DNA of 64,000 nt, from the NCBI RefSeq assembly GCF_001522545.3, contig NC_031773.1:17618302-17682301 (forward strand), given 5' to 3'. The DNA comes from Parus major. Lineage: Eukaryota; Chordata; Aves; Passeriformes; Paridae. The notes under the pieces are model-generated. The model was not told the DNA's origin. It searched no databases and saw only the letters and a program-made list of their open reading frames with translations. Below are positions 12,931-25,100 of this stretch, piece by piece. Each line of letters starts with the position of its first letter. Position 1 is the stretch's first letter. The translations under genes and the position numbers were made by a program.

Positions 12931-13300
12931 CAGGGGAGGAGCAAGGGGAGTGTACAAATAATAAACCAATAGGAAAGACTTAGGGGAGGAGCACAAGGCG
13001 GGGTTACATAACACATAAACCAGTGGGGAGGAGAATGGGTCACATGGGCCAATGGGGCTTGGAGGAATAGGGGAATTCCAAAGGGGGCAGTCCAGGCAGG
13101 GGGTTGCCCCAAGGGAGGATTGACAACTTTGTGGGAGGGGGAACAGGGAATATTTGGGAACAAGGGGCAGGTATCAGGGCGGATTGGCAACTGGGGTAGG
13201 AGGACACAACGGGACTAAACTATTAACATGGGAGGGGCTACAACTTAACAATACAGAGGGTAATTGAATCAAATATGATGAACTAAAATGCACCACAACA

Positions 13301-13306
13301 CCACAC
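13301..13306. repeat. Right target-site duplication, minus-strand LTR (CCACAC)
   Basis: Matches 12682-12687 at five of six positions and abuts the terminal ACA of the LTR as read on the plus strand. Confidence 0.55.
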
Positions 13307-14680
13307 TACATGGTTCTATGTACTTGATTGCGTTTCCCATATGCTGTCCTGTCTGTGTTAGGTAGCAACTTAATACCCAAAAATATTCTACTTGATATTA
13401 AAATCATTATATCCTTTTATGGAAATACTTAGTTACATTAAGTTAAGTTTATTTTTTAAACACACATTATTCCATTGGATGTATTCCCATTTTTTACATG
13501 TATACTTTTACCTTGTATAAAGTGCTTATACAGTAGAATCTTTCTACTATATTGTCCTGAATTTTGTGAACAAAGTTGACAGTCAAGAAAATTACTATAT
13601 GATGACTAAGTAGCTTCTGTCCATCCTGATTTATTTCTGAAACACGGTAAAACCATCACAGATGCGTATTGCATTGTACAGAGAGCATGCATATGCATTA
13701 AAGACACATACATTATACATTTTAGTGATTTAATTGTGAAATATGTTCTTTTTACATTCCTAATTATGGAGCAGAACAGATGGCAAAGACTTAGTTCAAA
13801 GTAATGTATATCCATTAAAATAAACGATGTTGCCAACCATTCATCAGTGATAGAAGAGTTTACTACTTCCTTGGAATATAATTAGGCACTAGTCTGGGCT
13901 GCAAAAAATGTCATTATTTCAAAGTTTATTTTCTGTAGTCATTTACAGTCAAAATTAGTTAGAAAACTGTTTGAAAGCTTGCATTATCAGGTGCAATGCA
14001 TTTAACATGGGTTTGTCATTTGACAGCATGAGGCATTTTGCAGGGAATGTGGAAGGACTATGAGTGACATTAATTTTGGCTCTGTGTGTGACTCATGTTT
14101 ACACCACTCTAAGTAGCTGAAAACTAAACTCTTCCTTCTAGTAACAGGTTGCAGGAAGGATATGTACTGTGAGCAGCTCTTAGGAGGCTGAACAGAGTAG
14201 TCTCAGAGCAGTCTTGGGAAGGATCTCTGCTGTACCTCTTGGGAGGGCAGAATTTACAGTACTAGAGGCTAACACATTTTGATAAGGGCTGTGGAGTGAT
14301 ATGCCAGGCTACAACTCTTCCAAATCAGTTTATGTAATACTGCTGACTCTGATCAACATTTACCATCCCTAGGCAAAGTGCCTTGCAGCTGTGGTGTTGC
14401 TATTTCAGATAGTAACACACAGTTTGGGTGACATGCTGAGCAGGAATGCCAACCTCCTTCTCCCAGTAGACATAATGGAGGGTAGTAGTGCCTCTGAAAA
14501 GTGATCCAGAAGCACTGAGAAAAGTACCCGTCACTTTAACTCCATAAGCAACTAAGTTTTGGCAGTTCAGTAAAGACAGAAAGAAATTTCATTATTTGGT
14601 TTCTCAACAATACATGCTGCAGCAGATGTTTAAATTTAATTGGAGTGTCATATGGCTCACTGTTTTCTTAAAATGAGAAA
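13307..14680. other. Non-coding DNA; possible conserved block at 13915-14105
   Basis: No gene or transposon is recognised. 13915-14105 is of mixed composition without low complexity, with the words TTGACAGCATGAGGC and GTGACATTAATTTTGG. That texture is sometimes seen in vertebrate conserved non-coding elements, but nothing firmer can be said. Confidence 0.45.
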
Positions 14681-15103
14681 TGTCAAGAAACTTACCTGGC
14701 TCTTCCACGGAGGCAAAGGCCAGATGAACCCCCTAGTCTGAGGCTACAGCCACACCAGTAAATTAAACAGTCTCAGGGAATTTTCCCAGGCCCTAGAATT
14801 CAAATTTTCTACATGATTAAATTGCTAGTACAGTCCCCAGCATGGTTTTTGGCTTGAGCTAAATAGTATTTCCCTAAGCAATTCCTGGGCACAGGACAGA
14901 AACGTTCATGGGTAGTCAGACTGTTGGCAGCAGGCAGTTTTCATGCAGCCATCTTCTTGTGGGGGCTGGGAGAGCTTCTTGACCTCTTGGCCAGGATCTG
15001 CCAACTGCTTTCATTGCCAGAGAAAGGTTTCTGTATATTTACTTTCTTTGTACAGACAGCTAAGTTACATTAGGTAGCCTTAGATAGCAAGTTGCAGAGA
15101 ACA
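14681..15103 (-). mobile_element. Possible diverged LTR-like element (unclassified)
   Basis: The block opens TGTCAAGAAAC and closes GCAGAGAACA, so it has TG...CA ends. Its composition is richer in G and C than its flanks, with motifs I loosely associate with an avian LTR family (minus-strand reading around 14880-15010). No target duplication and no convincing TATA/AATAAA pair were found. Orientation is a guess. It may instead be the remains of a retroposon whose A-rich tail is the following microsatellite. Confidence 0.28.
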
Positions 15104-15205
15104 ATAAACAAACAACAACAAACAAACAAACAAACAATCCAAAGCCAACAACAACAACAAACCAAAAAAAAAAAAAAAAATAGAAGAAGAAGAAGAAGAA
15201 GAAAA
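15104..15205. repeat. Compound A-rich microsatellite (AAAC)n-(AAC)n-A16-(AGA)n
   Basis: AAAC/AAC units run from about 15104 to 15163, then 16 consecutive A at 15165-15180, then about seven AGA units at 15182-15204. Compound A-rich tracts like this often grow from the tail of a retroposon. A 92-codon minus-strand frame at 15060-15338 is only the poly-F/poly-V reading of this repeat. Confidence 0.85.
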
Positions 15206-17194
15206 TCTGAACCTTAGGTAAGTCAGAGGAGAACTTGTTGACATTTATAATAAATGATCTATGAGAGCTTCTATGAGAAGCTCCATCCAGGAGCAGCACA
15301 GCAACATATCTCATTCCACTGTCTCCAAATTCACACACTAATCAGCTTGTACATGTTCGTGGTGAAACTGCCAGTGGGCCTAGTGCCTTAAGCACAGGTT
15401 GTAGTTTGCATTCAGACCCTGTATATTTGGTATAAACAGTCTTCACTTAAACACACGTCTGAAATAATCTGTAGATGACAATTATTTTTTCCAAGCTGGC
15501 TACCCATATGCATGGCTGGAACTAATGAACAGACTTGAATGCAAGACTGTCTATGATGTGATTATAAACAGATCCTTCTGTATTTAAAACACAACCTGAG
15601 TATAAATATAACTTTCTGTACTCTGGCAATGAATTAGACACTGTACGAAATTAGCTCCCTGAACTTTGCATAATTATTGCTTTGTAGAATGAGTGCTAGG
15701 ATATTTTTTTGGGTTATGGGGTTCTTTTCAGCCTGTGGTGTATTTGCTCTTCCTTAACAATATGAGCACCTTGTCTTTGCAAAAAGATGATTGCAGGAAT
15801 TATAAATCTTCTGTCTAAGTAGAACTAACTACTGAAATGAACCAATTTCTGCTAGTGTAAGTCCTCCACTGACTGTAATTGGGGGAATTTTGCTATTAAT
15901 TTCAGTGCCTGACTTGACTAACCAGACCTTGAATAAAAAACCAAAAATAATATCCATGGATTTTGACAAGAGGGGTAATAGATGTGGGCAAAGTCAATGG
16001 GTTTAATGTGAAAGATAGTCATTATTGACACATCTGCTCTTATTGCACAGAAGCCCATGGAATGTTCTGAAAGGGTTCCCACAACTTTTAGGTTGATTTT
16101 TATTAATAAGCAAAAGTAAATACAATACAACTGAAGATTTAATTCTTAAAAACAGAGAGGGAAACCATAGCATTCAAAGATAACTGTGGTTGCCAGTAAT
16201 ACAGTTTGTACTGAGATTTTTACCAAGCCAGACAGAATAATCAAATGAAGATGGAAGGAGTGAAATATGCAGAGAGATCATTAAATGTCCATCACAGTAA
16301 ACAGCATCACCAAGAAATGTGCTGCACAACTGAAATTAATTACAGCTTGTATTGATTTTAATGGCAGAACAACACATTTATTAATGAAGAGAAGGAGAAC
16401 ACTGTCCAGCAACACATTGCTCAGATCTTACTCCAAAGTGGAAGGTAAGAAAATTCTGGATTCATTTTGGTGTTTGTTTACATTCAGGCTGAGAAATTCA
16501 AACTGTGATTTACAAAACAGATATGGTTCACTGTGTCAGTAAAAGACCTTAATGACTTTTACTTCTAGGCTGTAAGAGAAGTATTCAAGGTAATGCCACT
16601 GCAGACTTTTTCAACTCTAATATGAATTGCTAGGTTTTTTTTCAGAAAAAGAGCTCCTGTGAGTCCAGAACCTTATCATAACTATACTTGACAAGTAAGA
16701 CATGTTTCAGACGTGTCTCCTCAGAAAAAATAATATTTCCTGACTGTCATATTTCTTAGCTTCAAATCTTGTCCTTGTCAGAAGTAGGATTTATACCATG
16801 ATTTCTTCCATGCTCCCAAGAGAAGCTCTGCTTTGTAGAATTGGACTCAAAAAAGTTCTGAGAATAAATGATCCATATTGCTTGAGGAGCTCACATGGCT
16901 GTTTCCAATGTACCCTTGTGTGGGAAGAAGGTTTGATTTCCTTGAACTGTCACAGCTGCATCTTCTTGGTCTTTATATTAACTTAAAGAAGATGACAGGA
17001 AATATTATGAGTTTGTTTATATATTTTGACATTGACAGAGCAAATAATTAGTAAAATCATCTGAAGTCTAAAACCTGGAACTGTACATTTTGTAGCATGT
17101 GGGAAAGCTTCATTTCTGTTCCTTGTGATGTTTTAGAGTTTTGGTTTTACCCAGCAAAATTTTGGGCTAGCATCCCAAAATGTTTGAAGTTGAC
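15206..17194. other. Non-coding AT-rich DNA, nothing recognised
   Basis: Unique sequence with no recognisable transposon, RNA or exon. Open frames are all under 90 codons. Confidence 0.55.
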
Positions 17195-17335
17195 AGGCCA
17201 TGGTCCAAGCCCAAGTCACTTCAAGTCAGTTGCCCAGGTCTATGTCCAGACAGCTTCTGCATATCTGCAGGGATGGAGGTTCCACAATCTCACTGGGCAA
17301 CTTGTGACATGTAGTAACAGTAGTGAGTAACATGT
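17195..17335 (-). mobile_element. CR1 LINE 3' fragment, minus strand
   Basis: The plus strand reads as the reverse complement of a CR1 tail region: TTGCCCAGGTCTATGTCCAG, then a CTGCAGGGATGGAGGTTCCA-type segment, then CAATCTCACTGGGCAAC. This order (cap-like GCCCAGG, 'ggatggag..ccaca', 'ctgggcaac') is a hallmark of the last few hundred bases of CR1. The copy is old, 5'-truncated and lacks its terminal 8-bp microsatellite. It encodes nothing. Confidence 0.75.
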
Positions 17336-20173
17336 ACCGAGTATTAAACTAATTACTACCTCCTTATTTATGAGCAAATGAGGTGAGGATGACATAACAG
17401 GATGCTGTCAGACAAGCCAAAGGACCAGTAAGCCAGACATTGGTACAAAAAATTCTAGCAAACTAAGTGGCCATGTTTCTTTTGTATATTGGTATTATTT
17501 AGATCTTTAACCCCTGTGACACTTTGGTATTTATGACTTCTTCCTGATTTAGTGGTAGTTTTCTATTGTCCACGGTTTTCTTCTTTTTCTGCTGCTTTCT
17601 CTCAGGCATGCATTTTGAAGGATGTCTCTTAATGTTCTGAAAGATTCCATCTCTTTGTGATTATCATTTACTCATGTTTAATTTATTTATCCCATGTCAG
17701 CGTGGTCTAATATTCTCAGCATGTTGTGATTTCGGAGGGGTGGTTTGCTCACCTCCAATAAGAGAATGGAACCTTTGAGCCAATGTTTGCTACCGACAGT
17801 AAAATAAACTGGATTGAGTGTTTTGTCCTCTTTGGGTTTGCAGTAAAGGATACAATTGATGTTTTGTTTAAGATGGCATAAAACCCATAAGATTTTCATC
17901 AATATCAATCACCACTCTTCTTAAAGTATTGGTATTTTTAAAATTTTTACATAATCAAATAGGCTCATATTGCTTAAAATACGTGTTTTATTTTATTTGT
18001 TATAAATTTGTTTTGATATAATACCCAATTTTATAAGTAGTTTTACATATATATTTTCAACATTCTCTGTGATCATTTAGAGCAAATCAAACATTGCACA
18101 AATGAAATACTCATTGAAATTGATGAAAATTTTAGAGATAATTTAAAAACTATCTTATAAATTAAGCTAAAATTGTAGGTTTTTTCTCCATATTTCTAAG
18201 AACTGAGTGTATATGCTAGGGAATCTCAGTACCCTTTACTTGGAATTAAACCCATTTCTTGCGTAACTGAGTTGAATCATGCAGAATGAGCTATGCCAAT
18301 GAATTGAAAACAGAGGTATTAAAATTCTCAAAAAATTGTTATTCTAGAGATAAGAAAGCTGAGGTTAAAAAAAAGAAAAGAAAAGGCAACAACCAAACCA
18401 AAATTTTTTTTCCAAATGAAAATAATTTAAATTCTTTAAAATCAAGAAAGAAAATCTATATGTTTGGTATAAAAACACCCTCAAACAACAAAACAAAATT
18501 CCAAACACAGTGTTTCTCTCCTACCCTGTTTCACACATACCTACAGACGCCTGTGACTGCTGATTCTTTGTGCTGACTCGGTGTCTGCAGCAGGAAGACT
18601 GGCAGGCAGCACCATATCAGCAGTCTGAAATTACTTACAGGTACCAAAAACATTAATGTCTGTTCTTAGGTGCAACTTTATTATAGGAAGGCTGTACCTT
18701 GAAGGGTATGTGACCTTGTGGGTAAATTTGTTACTATTTTGTAGAATTGCACTCTGTGGATTTACACTGTAATTAAAAGGAAGATTGGAAGTAGGCTTGA
18801 CAGTGCTCACTGATAAGGACACCCTTTACATGAAACACCTGATCCAACACAGAGGATTCCAGTATTCAGAGTAATCTGGCAGGAATAAGGATTAGGCTAT
18901 CTCTTAGTGTGTTAGATTATTTAGCTAAGAATCAACAAAGCTAAAGACTAACCAGTTCTTAAGAGCTTCTCAATTAATTTAAAAGACATGAAAGCCACAG
19001 TAAAGTGCCATGAGTAATCTTAAATATCCAATGCCTAATTCAGAGCCTACTGGTTTCAATGGAAAGGTTTTTGCTGTCAGTGGGTTTGTAAAGGGTTCCT
19101 TGAAATCATTATGCCAAATCTGACTGGTTTATTCCCTCTACTGTATGATCAGGACAGATTTTGAACTTTTCTACGTCTAACAGTGTTACAATGTTATTAC
19201 AGAATCTGCTCATGGAGGTTCTGATGCTTAACAAAGGCGGAAAAAAAGGGAAAATTCAGTCCTGATGTAAAGAAACCAAAGAGGTGAGGGACGGAGGAGA
19301 TCAGAACAGCTGTGTGAAATGGAAGTTCAGGTTATATCAGATGTTGCTGTGGGCGATGATGGCCAAAGAATTTCCATGTCCCTTAGTGAATATATATTAA
19401 ATGAGAAACATCAGCTTTAAATAAGCTTAATGAGGAGGATGAAGGGTCAGGGCTCTCAGGACTAATGTACTGGATGGATATAATTGATTGTACTTTGATT
19501 GTAGCTTGGGCTCAAAGGCTAAGTTTGCACTTTACTAGAACTAGTCCCATGGGATGAATAGTCCCACAAGTTTCCTAAAGCGTGATATGGTCTCAAGATC
19601 TGTCTGTGTGGACGTTGGCTGTCTTGTCTGCTCAGCTTGATGGCATGGCATTGATTGGACCGACAATATATGGATGGGAGATGAGCCGCATACAACTGCA
19701 GGAAAGAAGTTTCTCCTTTAATGTCCCACTTGCTCCAAATGCAGTCCAGAGAATATTCCTGATACAAACAGGATAGATGTGATGAATGATCAAGTCCAGT
19801 CTTAAACCTGTTATTAAAAGCACAGATCTATGCTTGGGACACCTTCTGGTGTAGTGAATTGAGCCTATCTCACATCCCACCCTTACTGGCTTCATGAACA
19901 GGACAGTGAATCTATATGAAAGAACTGGAGATCATCAGTGCTTTGTTTCCCTCTCTTGAGGGTCTGGGTTTCTCCAGCTGCACCAGTCTGCAATCACGGG
20001 CTTAGCTGTACCTCATCTGAGCAGTACATAGCTCTGAGGAGAATGCTTAGAACAGTACTCTGGACAAATTGTGAATCATTAATCAGATTTTGAAAAATAC
20101 AAAGTTTGCAATTAATGGCACACATTTGCTAATGAATAGTAATTTTAAATACATATGAGACATAATAAAAATA
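17336..20173. other. Non-coding AT-rich DNA, nothing recognised
   Basis: 17900-18530 is notably AT-rich, with A-runs near 18368-18400. No exon, RNA or transposon is recognised. Frames at 18286-18576 (96 codons, Lys/Asn-rich) and 19582-19895 (both strands) are attributed to composition or chance. Confidence 0.5.
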
Positions 20174-20590
20174 ATCCAGCAAAGGATCATGGATATGATT
20201 ATGTTGTTGGAACATCTCTTCTGTGAGGAAAGGCTGGAATTGTTTACCCTGGAGAAGGCTCAGGGGACATTCCTATGTAAAGGAAGAGGGTAAAGAAGAT
20301 GGAGCCAGGCTCCTTTCAGTGTAATCTGTTGACAGAACAAGAGATAATGGGGGCAAACTGAAACACAAGAGGTTCTGTCTGATCATCAGGAAATACTTTT
20401 TTACTCTGAGTGGATGAGCAGAGAGGTTGTGGAGTCTCTGTCCATGAAGAAATATAAAAGCTGTCTGAATGTGGTCCTGGGGCAGCTCTAGGATCTAGGT
20501 GACCCTGCTTGAACAGGGGCACTGGACATGACCTCCGCTGGACTCTTCCAACTTCAATTGTTTTGTGGCTCCATGATTATGAATACATGG
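20174..20590 (+). mobile_element. CR1 LINE 3' end, plus strand, about 415 bp
   Basis: The order of blocks matches a CR1 3' end: a CCAGCAAAGGATCATGGA start, GAGGAAAGGCTGGAATTG, CCTGGAGAAGGCTCAGGGG, a GGATGGAGCCAGGCTC-like core at about 20298-20315, CTGAAACACAAGAGGTTC, GAGAGGTTGTGGAGTCTCTG, GACCTCCGCTGGACTCTTCC, and a degenerate GATT/ATGATT tail at about 20571-20590. CR1 is the dominant LINE of birds. Most copies are 5'-truncated like this one, with no intact reverse transcriptase or endonuclease. This is the clearest evidence that the window is avian. Confidence 0.93.
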
Positions 20591-22020
20591 GATTGATTAT
20601 GCTCATACTGACATTACAAATTCTCTGTGGAAACAGAGATGTGTGAGTGCATAGTCTTCTCCTCCAGAGCCTTCTCCTTTACATACAGGTGCAAAAATAA
20701 AAGAAAGCATTATTTAATGGTACTTCCAGAATTTAAGTATTAATTTCCAGTGGAATCAGAAAGGCAGAACTAAACTCATTATAAATGAATCAACTCAGTT
20801 ACATTGTTCTCCGTCTATATTAATGTCTTTGGAAGAGTCTATTTTTGCCATTGTTCACTGTTTCATTGTTTCATTTATCTCATCTCTTCCTACTCCATTT
20901 AGAAGTATAGTAAGAATAGTGGATTACTCTGTAGAATTGATTAGTTGACAATAGGGATAAGGCTTTTATTTTCTCATGGTACATTTCTAAATTTTCACGT
21001 GCCTTGTCAGTTGTCTTTTTTTTTTTTTAAATTACATTTCTCAGGAAAATGTTATACTAAAATGACTAAATTCCACAAGACAGTAAACTGAATGATTGAG
21101 CTGAATGAACAAAGAAGCAAATTATATAGTAGGTTAATGACACTCCCAAAAAACTTGGGTGAAAAGCTAAAGCAGGAGTGGAATACTAATCAGAAGCTGC
21201 CTCTAACCAGCAATTACATATGCTTGTGAAAAATACTACTTTTACGTTACATTAAATCACTCTTTTTTTGGAGCAGCAGCATGATTTCTTAATGTTTAAT
21301 TCTCATGAAGCAAGAGTAATATCTGATCCATAATAAGCCATTATTGAGCATGGAGGAATTAGATACAGAAGGTATTTCATGCAGCAAGCACTGCTGTATC
21401 TAAGAGGCTCTGAATACGAACCCGTGCTTACTCAGGGTGCGGCTGTATACGGCAATTTGGGGCAATTTGGCATTTCCCTCCGTGTCAATAGTGTGCTGCT
21501 TGTTCCTAGCAGACAAGTGTCTGCGCTGCAGAAACCACCATAACATCTTGCAGTAACTGTTCCCCTCGTTGGCAGTGCAGCAGAGCACACCAAGGGAGCC
21601 AATGTGGAGATAATTACCTTGGCTCCATCAGGGTTGGGCCTGGGAAATGTTTGTGGGGTAGCGTCTGCTAGGGCTGACCGGGCTTTAGCTGGCATAAAGA
21701 TTTCATACAGAAGACTTCTACCACTAGAGTTATCTTTCTGACCCCTTTCATGAAATGTAAAGTAACCTATTTATTTTTCAGCTGTGCATTGGTTACAGAT
21801 ATTACAGTGCTGGTGCTATTCCAGAGGCTACTGTGGTGTTCTTATTCAAAGGTTTAACTACTGCACAGTCAGCTGGGAGGTATTGAAGTATTCTCACTTG
21901 TGAATACTACAGCAAATTTCTGAAAAGGAACAAAGAAAGTTCCATTTCACAGGTTTTATTAACAGAGCCCCAGAAACCCCTGTGCCAGTCATGGTATGCA
22001 CATGGAGCAGGAGACAGTAT
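20591..22020. other. Non-coding DNA with a CpG-containing block at about 21415-21700
   Basis: Mostly AT-rich unique sequence. At 21415-21700 the composition shifts to higher G+C with several CpGs, giving open minus-strand frames (62 and 87 codons). None resembles a known protein. The block may be an old unrecognised repeat or a conserved element. Confidence 0.45.
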
Positions 22021-22150
22021 TTCTCTTGATACAAAAGAGACAAAAGATGGGGGGTGGGGGGGTGGAATAGGACACAAGAAAATTAAGTGATCTGCTGAGG
22101 GTCACCCAGAATATTTGTTGCAGTCACTGTAACTCTGTATGCCATTTGAA
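22021..22150 (+). mobile_element. Ancient SINE-like remnant (MIR/CORE type)
   Basis: AATTAAGTGATCTGCTGAGG followed by GTCACCCAGAATATTTG is close to the conserved core of MIR-type amniote SINEs (AAGTGACTTGCCCAAGGTCAC as I remember it). The upstream GAGACAAAAGATGGGG segment also recalls an old amniote repeat. Highly diverged; boundaries are approximate. A G-rich run at 22049-22065 lies inside. Confidence 0.4.
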
Positions 22151-25100
22151 AGACGAAAGAAAATAGCAATAAGAACAAGAGCGATAAGTAAAGTTTATCA
22201 GTCCTCAAAATAAAACAATGTTAGTTTTTTGTGGAACATCTGTGAAGTTCCCAACATCCTTGCCTTGGCAGAAAAGCATCGATCTCCCAAAGTTAAAGAA
22301 TTCTAAGGAACTTGTGATGACTGGCCTCCTTACTTTATAAAAGGTAAATTTCTGAGGACCTCATACAAAAAAGAGGATCAGAACCCAGATTTTTTGAGGG
22401 CTTGCAGGTTTTCAAGTTACTCTGGTTTGCCAGCTGAATTTTGCCTTCCGAGAACCTTCCAAGCTACTTGTTAAGAAGGTGGGTGAGAAGAAATTGGGCA
22501 AGAAGTCTGTGAAATGTTTTGATGTCACTGAACTGGCATCTCCTGGGGAGAGAAAATTATTGAATAGGAAAATTTCTGATCAGTTTGGTTATGATTCCCT
22601 ACAATAATGCAAAATGCATAGATTCCATTTTTTATAGGACTGCATGCCTAAATACCAATCTCTTTGCATATGCATGTGTACACATTGCAGAGGGTAGATA
22701 TACACTATTTCAATATATCATGTTTGCAAAACAATGTAAAGCTTCTCTAACAGCAATGGGGCTTGAGGAGTGAGATGGCTGGGGTGTGATCAGGCCCCGT
22801 ATTACTCCACACCTGTAGGCCAATCCAGGAAGATATTTTTTGCTGATTATTTGTTATTAACATGATTTATACATTACAAATTTTTCTGAATATATGCATG
22901 GATCTTCATTAAAGAGTCAATGACTATATGAAACAAATTAATAAAGAAATAATATTCTTAGAAATGGAAACTGTCAACATTGGTTTCTCTTCTGATTTAT
23001 ATGAGTAATATCATACATGATTATTGTAATAAGTTAAGTTAATGGAAAATGTCTACGATTTATAAGTGCACTTCTAACTAGTTCCGTCTGAAAGAGATAA
23101 ATATGTCAAGAAATTATACTAATTCCCTTCCCTAAATATGTGAAGACGTAAAGATATGATTTAACATGTCACACTTGCAATCAGAAAAAAGTCCTACAAT
23201 CAGGAATATGTAATAAATATTTACATCATGTTTTTTGAAGACAGGGAGAGTGCAAACATATTTTAAGCAGACTAAACATGTCTGGAATAAATTCTAAAAA
23301 TAATTTCCTCTGAAGAGAGGTTAATTCTTGCTTTACAAGGCAGGGCTCACAGTCTTTCCTTACTGTGAGCTTCTAAAGCAGAATTTTTAGATAAGCAAGT
23401 GGTTTACTGGAAGAGACACAACGCTGAGAAGGCGTAAGAGTAAAGCCCACTTAGTGCAAGTGGTCTGGGTTATACAGTGCAAGTCAGAGGCATATCACAG
23501 AATGCGTGTGTGGGGAAAGGTGTCATTATGCTACATCCAGGTTTAAACTATTGCTAGGGGTGAGAAATATCTGAGGTGTTACAGAGCCAAAACTCACACA
23601 AGAGTCCGCACAGTGTGAGTGTTCTGTGGAGCTGCTGAAAGCAGGGAAGGCGGAAAACTCCAGCAGAGTCCCTCTCTGCCTTGTGAGAGAGCTCAAGAGG
23701 GAAAAGGAGGCCCAGGTGGAAACCTTGTCACCGTGCTCCTGCAGTGGGAGTTCTTCAGTGCCTGAGAGACTCATTGTGGCTCCTGCATGCTACAGGAAAT
23801 GTGACTGGCCAGTTTGCTTAGAGACCATATTACTGATTTAATCAATAAGTTAATACTTTCACAAGATAATATTTGCAATTTGAAAAAAAAGTTACACCTG
23901 GAGAAACTCCTGAAAGTAAGGCATATTTTCTGGTCATATTCAGTCTTACATCTGATGCCTGCATATGTCACAGAAATAAATTTCTCTGTTATTTCCCATT
24001 CAAATCTTTCATCTCCTGCATAAGATACTGAACTTCCCCATCATTCAGTGATTTTTATCATATCTGAGATGGAAAATGGGTTGGAAGCTTTCCCTCACGT
24101 TAAATGTCCAGGCAATCCTTGTTAGCAGGTGCACTGCTCATTTTTCTGATAATTGCCTATGGCCTTGCAGTACACCTTCCTGAGATAAGGTGGCTTGTTG
24201 GCTGTAGAAACTCAGATTCCCATCTCCCTGCTTTGGTTTTGCTCCTCTTTATGGTTTTTGTGTGAGTGAGGCCAATGCTAAGTCAGGCTGTGCAAAGTGG
24301 AGCTCTGTCAGCAAATTTCCAGTTATTAAATTAATGGTTTCTGTTGTAAGTACATGGCAGCTGGGCTGGAGACACCAGCTGTGCTGCCGGACTTAAAGCA
24401 GGAGAATGAATCCATAGTGCAGAAACTTGCACAAACCAAGGGTCTCACTCTGAAACTTTGTGAATTTGGGCAACACAAAGAAAGTAGATGCATCCTTTAG
24501 AGCAGCTGGGAAGTTGCAGTGATGGGGAAAGAGGATGGACAGTGGTCAATTGATGGCATTTCCAGAGTGGCACGTGAAGAGCACAGCTTGGGAGATACAT
24601 GATGAAGGGAAACTGAAATATTGGTCTGCTGGCCTTCAAAATTAGTAAGAGGCTTACAATGGGCTTCAGTGGGCTCTGTCTGAGGTCTTGTAGGCAGCAG
24701 GGAAAGGCGATGGATACTGCTGTAGGAATTCTCCGTGTTTGCAGCAGAGCTCTGAAATGTGTACTCTGCTTTGGATCCCACAGATAGCACTGAAGGAAAT
24801 GAAGTTTTGGTCTCAGAGTGGGATATGAGAGATGTGAGGTAAAATAGAAATTTTTACTGCTTTTCTTCTTAACTCATAATTGTATGTTTTTAAAGGGAGA
24901 CATTAAGAGATAGGGGGAAATGACTAAAATAACTCATAATTTGTGCTAAGATACGATGCACTTATAAGAAAATTTCTCACCCCTATAATTTTTCTAAATT
25001 CTTATGAACAACAAATACTCAGCCAAATTTCACAGAATCAGATAAAACATCAAAACTGAGTCTTTTGGAATTTTTAAACTCTAAGTAGCAATATGTTTTG

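Larger units (their letters stand above)
12688..13300 (-). mobile_element. Solo LTR of an endogenous retrovirus, minus strand, 613 bp
   Basis: Read on the minus strand, the block begins TGTTGTGGTG (right edge, 13300) and ends CGCATCA (left edge, 12688). In that orientation it has a GC-rich U3 with repeated short purine/pyrimidine motifs, a TATA box TATAAAAG at 12923-12930, then a polyadenylation signal AATAAA at 12869-12874 about 50 bases downstream, then a U5-like tail. This spacing is the standard U3-R-U5 order of a retroviral LTR. A near-perfect 6-bp duplication flanks it and no internal retroviral genes adjoin, so it is a solo LTR. It is much richer in G and C than its surroundings, which produces spurious long open frames (191 and 106 codons, minus strand). 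Class II (ERVK-like) is suggested by duplication length only. Confidence 0.8.

Noticed and set aside
12439..13014. 191-codon minus-strand open frame
   Set aside because: It lies mostly inside the minus-strand LTR and runs out through its U5 end. The openness comes from GC-rich LTR sequence, and the translation matches no retroviral or host protein I know.
12870..13190. 106-codon Pro-rich minus-strand open frame
   Set aside because: Wholly within U3/R of the LTR; an LTR promoter region is not expected to code.
15060..15338. 92-codon minus-strand frame with long Phe and Val runs
   Set aside because: Simply the translation of the (AAAC)n/A16/(AGA)n microsatellite.
22049..22065. G-quadruplex
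   Set aside because: Only two long G runs separated by a single T plus a GG; four separate runs of three with normal loops are not present.
23440..23800. Possible further LTR
   Set aside because: Moderately GC-rich, but no TG...CA boundaries with duplications and no TATA/AATAAA order could be found.
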